Positions 14,818-20,162 of a DNA stretch of 20,162 nt are shown piece after piece; position 1 is the stretch's first letter; every line of letters starts with the position of its first letter. The notes under the pieces are model-generated. The model saw only the letters and a program-made list of their open reading frames with translations, searched no databases and had not been told where the DNA came from. Position numbers and translations under genes: made by a program. Source of the DNA: Pseudomonadota bacterium (GTDB taxonomy: Bacteria; Myxococcota; Myxococcia; Myxococcales; Anaeromyxobacteraceae); assembly GCA_023428085.1 (NCBI GenBank), contig JAEYZK010000083.1:1-20162 (forward strand). Direction: 5' to 3'.

Positions 14818-16748
14818 CACTCGCTCCGGAGGCCGTCCACGGGGTGGAGGCGCGCCGCCTTGCTGGCGGGGTAGAGGGTGGCGAGGTACGAGAGGACCAC
14901 CGCGCCGAGCCCCGCGAGCGCCACCTGCGTCGCGTCGATGAGCACCGGCAGCGAGGTGATGTAGTAGATCTCCGGGTTGAGCGGGATCCGCTTGTCGATC
15001 GCGAAGCAGAACACGAGGCCGAGGAGGACGCCGAACAGGGCGCCCAGGCCGCCGATGACGAGCCCCTCGATCACGAAGATCCGCATGATGCCGGGCACGC
15101 CGGCCCCCATGGACTTCAGCACGGCGATCTCGCGCCGCTTCTCCAGCACCATCATGATGAGGGTGGCGACGATGGTGAACGTGGCGAGCTGGATGAGGAA
15201 GCCCATCACCACCGCCATCGCCACCTTCTCCTGCTGGAGGGCGGCGAACAGCGGGCGGTTCATCTCGCTCCAGTCCCGGGCGTAGTACGGCCACTGGCCC
15301 AGCGCGAACACGACCCGGTCCATCACCGCGCGCGCGGCCTCGGGCTCGACGAGCTTCACCTCGAGGCCGGTCGCGGAGGTCGCGCCGAAGAACCGCTGCG
15401 CCTCGGCGAGATCGAGGTACGCGAACTTGGTGTCGTACTCGTACATCCCGCTGTAGAAGATCCCGGCCACGCGGAAGGGCCGGCTCTTCGGCTGCGGCCC
15501 GGTGGGCCCGAGATCGCCGAAGGGCGAGAGCACGTTCACGGGGTCGCCCACCATCACGCGCAGGGACTGGGCGAGGCCGCGGCCGAGGAGGATGCCCGGC
15601 AGCGTGCGGCCGGAGGGCGGGGCCGCCTCCCCGTCGCGGCGCACCGAGGGGATCCGCGCGGGCGCGGAGAGCCACTCGAGCCGCCCCGCCTCCATGCTCT
15701 GGGGCAGGTCGATCACGGTCCCCACCGTGGCGGGATCGATCCCCTTCAGGATGGCGCCGGTCAGGTTCTGCCCCGAGGAGAGCATCACCTCCTGGTAGAG
15801 GAACGGCGTCGCGCTCTGGACCCCGCGCACCCCCAGCGTCTTCCGCCGGACCTCGCGCCAGTCGCCGAAGTCGTCCTGGCCGTAGCTCTGCACCATCCCG
15901 TGCGCGGTGTGGCCGAGGATCTTGCGCTTCAGGTCGGCGCTGAACCCGCTCATGACGGAGAGGACCACGATGACGGCGGAGACCCCGAACGCCACCGCGC
16001 CGATGGAGATCAGCGTCATGAGGAGCGTCGCCGGCATGCGCGGCGTGCGCACGAGCTCGCCGCGGACGTACGCCCGCCGCTCGGCGGCGGCGCGCAGGAA
16101 GGACCGGACCAGGAGGAAGAGGATCCCGGGCACGATCCCGGAGAGGACGAACGCGAACAGCGGGACGAGCGTCCTCCAGCCGAGCTGCAGGTGGCTCCGC
16201 GCGACGTAGCGCTCGTAGGAGAACGAGAGCTCGGCCTTGCCGGTGCCGGCGAAGAGGAAGGCGAGCGACGCGCCGAGGAACACCGCGACGGCGGCGAAGA
16301 CCCCCAGCCCGACGAGGCTCAGGTGCAGGATGAACGTGCCCTGCGCCGCCAGGCCGGCGAGGAGCGCCGGGACCGGCCCGAGCCACAGCCGGGCCTCGAG
16401 GACGACCACCCAGGCGAGCAGCGCCGCGACGAGCTCGAACGCCGCCAGCCGCCGGAACCCCCAGCCGGCGACCGCCCCCATCGCCGCGGCGAACAGCGCG
16501 GCGGCCGCCACCGTGAGCCCGGTGGCCACCGGCGCGGGGAGGCCGATCCGGCTCGCGAAGAAGGCGTACGCGACCGGCACGAGCGCGAGCCCGCCGAGCA
16601 GCCCCACGAAGACCACCACGAAGGCGAACGGCGAGAACACCGGGGGCGCCGGGTGGCCCGCCTGCGGCGCGCGCGGGCGGGGCGGTGGCGGCGCCGGTGT
16701 GCCCGGCGTCGGCCCCGGGGCGGGGGCGCTGGGGGAGGCCTCGTTCAC
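14817..16748 (-). CDS. lolC: Lol lipoprotein-releasing permease (LolC/LolE family) with extra N-terminal membrane domain
   Basis: The permease partners LolD in sorting lipoproteins. The 643-aa protein is much longer than the usual 400-odd residues. The canonical part starts near 238 (TPRMPATLLMTLISIGAVAFGVSAVIVVLSVMSGF, in two parts: 238-254 and 255-269). A periplasmic MacB-type domain follows (about 275-500). FtsX-type membrane segments come next, with MVLEKRREIAVLKSMGA, and the end is YPASKAARLHPVDGLRSE. The first 35 residues are proline/alanine-rich. About five or six extra hydrophobic segments occupy about 38-64, 72-96, 101-119, 123-145, 146-167 and 190-216. SFSYERYVARSHL (175-187) resembles the usual LolC opening, so the helix at 190-216 looks inserted. 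The GTG at 16748 overlaps the lysS stop (GTGA). Only one permease gene is present, which suggests a homodimer. Confidence 0.9.
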
Positions 16749-18289
16749 TCGCGGCTCTTGAGCAGCGGGAAGAGGATGACGTCGCGGATGGACGGCGAGT
16801 CGGTGAGGAGCATCGTGAGGCGGTCGATCCCGATCCCCTCGCCCGCCGTGGGCGGCATGCCGTGCTCGAGCGCGCGGACGAAGTCCTCGTCGTACGGCAT
16901 CGCCTCCTGGTCGCCGGCGGCCTTGGCCTTCATCTGCGCCTCGAAGCGGGCGCGCTGATCGCCCGGGTCGTTCAGCTCGGAGAAGGCGTTCGCGACCTCC
17001 ATGCCGGCGACGAACAGCTCGAAGCGATCGACGAGGCGCGGGTCGGCGTCGCGGCGGCGCGAGAGCGGGCTCGTCTCGAGCGGGAAGTCCACCACGAACG
17101 CCGGCCGGTCCTTCGGGAGCTGCGGCTCGCCGAAGACCTCGAAGGCGAGCGCGATCGCCTCGCCCGGCGACTTCCTCGCGGCCTGCTCGAGCTTCCAGGC
17201 CTCCTCGGAGTCGTTCTCGCGCGCCGCGGCCGCGCCGAGCGCCTCGGCGAGCCCGCGCCCGGCGAGCGCGTCCTCGGGCGAGAGGCCGAGCGCCCGCGCG
17301 CCGACCTCGAGCATGGAGACGCGCGGGAACGGCGGGGTGAGGTCGATGGCCTGGCCCTGGAAGGAGACCACGGGCCCGCCGGCCACGTCCTTCGCGAGCC
17401 CGTGGAGGAGCTCCTCCGTGAGCCGCATGAGGTCCTCGTGCGTGGCGTAGGCCTGGTAGAACTCGATCGTCGTGAACTCCGGGTTGTGCCGCCGGTCGAT
17501 CCCCTCGTTCCGGAAGATCCGGCCGATCTCGTAGACGCGATCGAAGCCGCCCACCACGAGGCGCTTGAGGTGCAGCTCGGTCGCGATCCGGAGCTTGAGC
17601 CGGAGGTCGAGCGCGTTGTGGTGCGTCTCGAACGGCCGCGCCGCGGCGCCGCCGGCCTCCTCGGGCTTGTGCAGCGTGGGCGTCTCCACCTCGAGGTAGC
17701 CGCGGTCGTCGAGGAAGCGGCGGATGCCGGAGACGATCCGGGAGCGCTTCCGGAACACGTCGCGGACGCCCTCCGTGACGACGAGGTCCACGTAGCGCTG
17801 CCGGTACCGCTGCTCGACGTCCACCAGGCCGTGCCACTTCTCGGGCAGCGGCCGGACCGACTTCGTGAGGATCGTGAACGACGACGCCTCGACGGTGAGC
17901 TCCCCGGTCTTGGTGCGCGTGGCGGGCCCCTCGGCGGCGACGACGTCGCCGACGTCGAGGAGCTTGAAGACCTCGAAGTCCTTCTCGGGGACCTTGTCCT
18001 TCTTCACCCACACCTGCAGCTCGCCCGAGCGGTCGCGCACGCGGAGGAACGCGGCCTTGCCGAAGGAGCGCATCGCGAGCACCCGGCCGGCGACCGACCA
18101 GCGGCCCGGGTCCTTCGCGATCTCCTCGGCCGGCTGCTGGCCGTACCGGGCGTGCAGCTCCTCCGCGAGGTGGCGCGGCGCGTGGCCGTTGCCGTAGGGG
18201 TTCACGCCGAGCGCGCGCAGCGCCTCGGCCTTCTTCAGGCGCTGCGCGAGGATCTCGCGCTCGGTGGTGCCCAGATCGTCGGCCATCAT
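16745..18289 (-). CDS. lysS: Lysyl-tRNA synthetase, class II
   Basis: LysS charges tRNA-Lys with lysine in the cytoplasm. The 514-aa length is normal for class II. An OB-fold anticodon domain spans about 62-150 (SVAGRVLAMRSFGKAAFLRVRD, in two parts). Motif 1 is about 185-208 (FLDDRGYLEVETPTL). A lysine-site block ETHHNALDLRLKLRIA starts at 221. Motif 2 is about 252-280 (VYEIGRIFRNEGIDRRHNPE). Motif 3 is near the C-terminus (GEGIGIDRLTMLLTDSPSIR). Two ATG codons stand in tandem at 18289 and 18286, and the first is used here. It is the first gene of the long minus-strand run and has its own promoter about 32 bases upstream. Placing a tRNA synthetase ahead of lol and bam genes would tie their expression to growth. 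Confidence 0.97.
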   Translation of the reverse strand: MMADDLGTTEREILAQRLKKAEALRALGVNPYGNGHAPRHLAEELHARYGQQPAEEIAKDPGRWSVAGRVLAMRSFGKAAFLRVRDRSGELQVWVKKDKVPEKDFEVFKLLDVGDVVAAEGPATRTKTGELTVEASSFTILTKSVRPLPEKWHGLVDVEQRYRQRYVDLVVTEGVRDVFRKRSRIVSGIRRFLDDRGYLEVETPTLHKPEEAGGAAARPFETHHNALDLRLKLRIATELHLKRLVVGGFDRVYEIGRIFRNEGIDRRHNPEFTTIEFYQAYATHEDLMRLTEELLHGLAKDVAGGPVVSFQGQAIDLTPPFPRVSMLEVGARALGLSPEDALAGRGLAEALGAAAARENDSEEAWKLEQAARKSPGEAIALAFEVFGEPQLPKDRPAFVVDFPLETSPLSRRRDADPRLVDRFELFVAGMEVANAFSELNDPGDQRARFEAQMKAKAAGDQEAMPYDEDFVRALEHGMPPTAGEGIGIDRLTMLLTDSPSIRDVILFPLLKSRE

Positions 18290-18327
18290 GTCGGATCCCG
18301 CTGGATCTCCAGGGAAAAGGTCCGGCG

Positions 18328-18356
18328 AGGCTAGTCGGGGCCGCGGGGGCCGTCAA
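18328..18356 (-). promoter_or_regulatory. Sigma-70-type promoter for the lysS-hemH run
   Basis: On the minus strand TTGACG (18356-18351) and TAGCCT (18333-18328) are separated by exactly 17 bases. The -35 matches five of six consensus bases. The -10 keeps the T-A and final T. The predicted start is near 18321, giving a leader of about 32 bases before the first lysS ATG. It is the best promoter match noticed in the window. Confidence 0.6.
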
Positions 18357-18389
18357 CGCGAGAACGCGGGAGACGGCCGAGCGCTTCCC

Positions 18390-18406
18390 GCCGGGCGAAG
18401 CCCGGC
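18390..18406 (-). terminator. Candidate terminator hairpin after the GH57 gene
   Basis: GCCGGGC (18390-18396) and GCCCGGC (18400-18406) form a perfect 7-bp stem with a GAA loop, five bases past the stop of the upstream gene. GAGCG at 18379-18383 and CGCTC at 18409-18413 can add an outer stem. No T-tract follows. The lysS promoter lies just beyond, which fits a boundary between transcripts. Confidence 0.4.
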
Positions 18407-18411
18407 CTCGC

Positions 18412-20025
18412 TCACCTCGGCGCGTAGACCCCGTAGTCGATCTCCGGGAACAGGTTGTCCCGGGCCTCGATCTCCGCGAGCCACTCCGGATCGATCGCAC
18501 GCGCGCGGATCATGTCGTGCAGCCGCGTGAACCGCAGGACGTGGTCCTTCGTGCGGCGGATGGCGTAGTCCACCATCGTGCCGGTCTTCATGATGAAGGC
18601 CCAGTCGGAGGACTGCGCGAGGAGCAGCTCGCGGGCCGCCTGGTTGAGCGCGCGCCGCGCGAGGGCGTCCACGCCCTCGTGCGCCCGGTGGTCGCGCGCG
18701 AGCGAGACCATCCGCTCCGCGGCCTTGTGGAGGTGGCGATAGATCCAGTCGTTGGAGCCGTCCAGCCAGACGCCCGCGTAGCCGCCCGCCCCCCAGGAGC
18801 ACAGGGGCGGGGTCGCGAGCTGCTGCTCGGGGTTCTCGCGCAGGTAGTCGCCGGGCGTGGCGAGCCGGAAGACCCGCTGATCGAAGGCGACCTTGCGGAC
18901 GAGCGCGTCGAGGAACAGCGGCCCCTCGTACCACCAGTGCCCGTACAGCTCGGCGTCGTACGGCGAGACCACGATCGGCCGCACGCCCGCCGGCTGCATC
19001 CGGGCGGCGACGTGCTCGAGCTGCCGCTCGCGGTTGAAGACGAAGTTGCCGGCGTGGGTCGCGGCCCGCTCGCGCGCCCGCGCCGGATCGTACGGCTCCT
19101 TGTGCGCGGTCCGGCCGGTGATGCGGTGGTACTTGATGCCGACGTTCTTGCGCTGGCCGGTGGGCTGGATCCACGGCCTCACGTACTCGTAGTCGAGGTC
19201 CCAGCCGATGTCGCGGTAGAACTCGCGGTAGTCGGGGTCGCCGGGGTAGCCCGTCTCGGCGCTCCACACCTGCGCCGACGACTCCGGATCGCGGCCGAAC
19301 GCGGCGGGCCCGGCGGGCGTGAACACGGGCGCGTAGATCCCGTGCCGCGGGCGCGGCGTGGCGTCGGTGACGCCGTGCGAGTCGAGGAAGAAGTAGCGGA
19401 GGTTCGCCTCCGCGAGCAGCGCGTCGAGGCCCGGGTAGTACCCGCACTCCGGGAGCCAGATGCCGGCCGGATCCCGCCCGAAGTGGCGCCGGTGGTGCGT
19501 GACCGCCACCTGGAGCTGGGCGCGCACGGCCTCGGGCTGCGGGGCGAGGAGCGGCAGGAACCCGTGGGTGGCCGCGCAAGTGACGATCTCGAGCCGCCCC
19601 GCGTCCTCGAGGCGGCGGAACGCGGCGACGAGGTCGCGCCGGTACCGCCCGTCGAAGAGCTGGCGCAGCTCGCGGAACTCCCGCTGGTAGTGGAGCGCGA
19701 GGCCGTGGAAGACGGCGTCGCCGCGGGTGCGATGGACCTCGCGATCGGAGAGCTCCTCGAGCTTCTCCAGCCGGCGGGCGTAGCGGGCCATGAGCAGCTC
19801 GTCGCGCAGCATCGCCACGAGCGGGGGCGTCATCGTGATCGAGATCCGGAACGGCACGCCCTCGTCGGTGAGCCGATCGAAGATCTTGAGGAGCGGCAGG
19901 TACGTCTCGCCGATCGCCTCGTAGAGCCAGTCCTCCTCGAGGAAGTCCTCGTGCTCCGGGTGGCGCACCCAGGGCAGGTGGGCGTGGAGATGGAGCGCCA
20001 CGAAGCCGAGCACGTCGGCCGCCAT
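18412..20025 (-). CDS. Glycoside hydrolase family 57 1,4-alpha-glucan branching enzyme
   Basis: GH57 branching enzymes make alpha-1,6 branches in glycogen-like glucans. The 537-aa protein begins GFVALHLHAHLPWVRHPE, the usual GH57 histidine-rich first strand. IVTCAATHGFLPLL (147-160) and GIWLPECGYYPGL (188-200) follow, with the likely nucleophile E193. SPYDAELYGHWWYEGPLFLD contains the likely acid D357. SWGAGGYAGVWLDGSNDWIY and a helical C-terminal domain (DUF1957 type) complete it. The length and motifs match the bacterial and archaeal branching enzymes better than GH57 amylases. Some homologues have weak branching activity and may be hydrolases, so the exact activity is not certain. GGGGGGAG lies about six bases before the ATG, which follows the upstream stop directly. 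Confidence 0.9.
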   Translation of the reverse strand: MAADVLGFVALHLHAHLPWVRHPEHEDFLEEDWLYEAIGETYLPLLKIFDRLTDEGVPFRISITMTPPLVAMLRDELLMARYARRLEKLEELSDREVHRTRGDAVFHGLALHYQREFRELRQLFDGRYRRDLVAAFRRLEDAGRLEIVTCAATHGFLPLLAPQPEAVRAQLQVAVTHHRRHFGRDPAGIWLPECGYYPGLDALLAEANLRYFFLDSHGVTDATPRPRHGIYAPVFTPAGPAAFGRDPESSAQVWSAETGYPGDPDYREFYRDIGWDLDYEYVRPWIQPTGQRKNVGIKYHRITGRTAHKEPYDPARARERAATHAGNFVFNRERQLEHVAARMQPAGVRPIVVSPYDAELYGHWWYEGPLFLDALVRKVAFDQRVFRLATPGDYLRENPEQQLATPPLCSWGAGGYAGVWLDGSNDWIYRHLHKAAERMVSLARDHRAHEGVDALARRALNQAARELLLAQSSDWAFIMKTGTMVDYAIRRTKDHVLRFTRLHDMIRARAIDPEWLAEIEARDNLFPEIDYGVYAPR

Positions 20026-20162
20026 CTAGGGCTCCCCCCCGCTCGTCCCCCACGGCGGCCCGCCGCCGGGCGATCCCGGCCCCGGCGCGCCCGGCCCGGC
20101 CTTGCCGCGCCACGCCGACAGCCGCGCCAGCTCCTCGCGCGCGTCGGCGGGGAAGTCGGGCC
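20026..20162 (-). CDS. C-terminal end of an unrecognised protein (starts beyond window)
   Basis: An open frame enters from the right edge and ends at a TAG that touches the ATG of the GH57 gene. The 44 visible residues begin PDFPADAREELARLSAW and end in a glycine/proline-rich, disordered-looking tail (GPGAPGPGSPGGGPP). No family can be named from this tail. The abutting stop and start imply co-transcription with the branching enzyme, so a role in glucan metabolism or an associated regulator is possible but unproven. Codon use is GC-ending as in its neighbours. Confidence 0.55.
   Translation of the reverse strand, partial: PDFPADAREELARLSAWRGKAGPGAPGPGSPGGGPPWGTSGGEP

Noticed and set aside
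16685..18334. Plus-strand open frame of 549 codons over lysS
   Set aside because: It is antisense to lysyl-tRNA synthetase, with repetitive E/R/V/L content and no recognisable fold.
18353..20113. Minus-strand open frame of 586 codons overlapping the GH57 gene
   Set aside because: It is in a different frame from the GH57 protein, whose motifs are intact. The peptide is R/A/P-rich and featureless.

Overview
The window is about 70+% GC with almost exclusively G or C at third codon positions. It carries the genes of a diderm with lipid A, a BamA outer membrane and a Lol lipoprotein system. The base composition, the gene order and a pseudo-receiver/DUF4388/J-domain/TPR regulator all point to a myxobacterium-like member of the former delta group, with Anaeromyxobacter the nearest guess. 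The genus is inferred from style, not proven. No tRNA, rRNA, CRISPR array, transposase or phage gene was seen.

Left end, 1-1775, minus strand: otsB (trehalose-6-phosphate phosphatase) overlaps the start of xseA (exonuclease VII large subunit, cut by the window edge) in a GTGA arrangement. A 163-bp divergent control region with two near-perfect inverted repeats separates otsB from the only real plus-strand gene (1939-3801). That gene encodes a degenerate receiver, a DUF4388-type region, a J domain with an intact HPD motif, and TPR-like helices. A 410-bp convergent intergenic region full of hairpins follows (3802-4211).

Centre, 4212-18289, minus strand: a tightly packed run of thirteen genes reads lysS, a Lol permease, lolD, bamA, skp, lpxD, fabZ, lpxA, lpxI, a DUF167 gene, hemE, hemN, hemH. 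Most junctions overlap or lie within 13 bp, and the widest gaps, either side of bamA, are about 30-40 bp. The only good promoter seen lies just ahead of lysS (TTGACG, 17 bp, TAGCCT). The run links lysyl-tRNA charging, lipoprotein export, beta-barrel assembly, periplasmic chaperoning, early lipid A synthesis with the acyl-ACP dehydratase FabZ, and the late anaerobic branch of heme synthesis. LpxA, LpxD and LpxI cover three lipid A steps, with FabZ competing for the same hydroxyacyl-ACP pool. Skp and BamA deliver outer-membrane proteins, and the permease with LolD releases lipoproteins. HemE, HemN and HemH convert uroporphyrinogen to heme, apart from the protoporphyrinogen oxidase step, which is not encoded here.

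Right end, 18412-20162, minus strand: a GH57 alpha-glucan branching enzyme (or a relative) is preceded by the last 45 codons of an unrecognised gene.

I see no clearly novel multi-gene system. The most unusual items are the multidomain pseudo-receiver/J protein, the Lol permease with about five or six extra membrane segments, and the palindrome-rich intergenic region.
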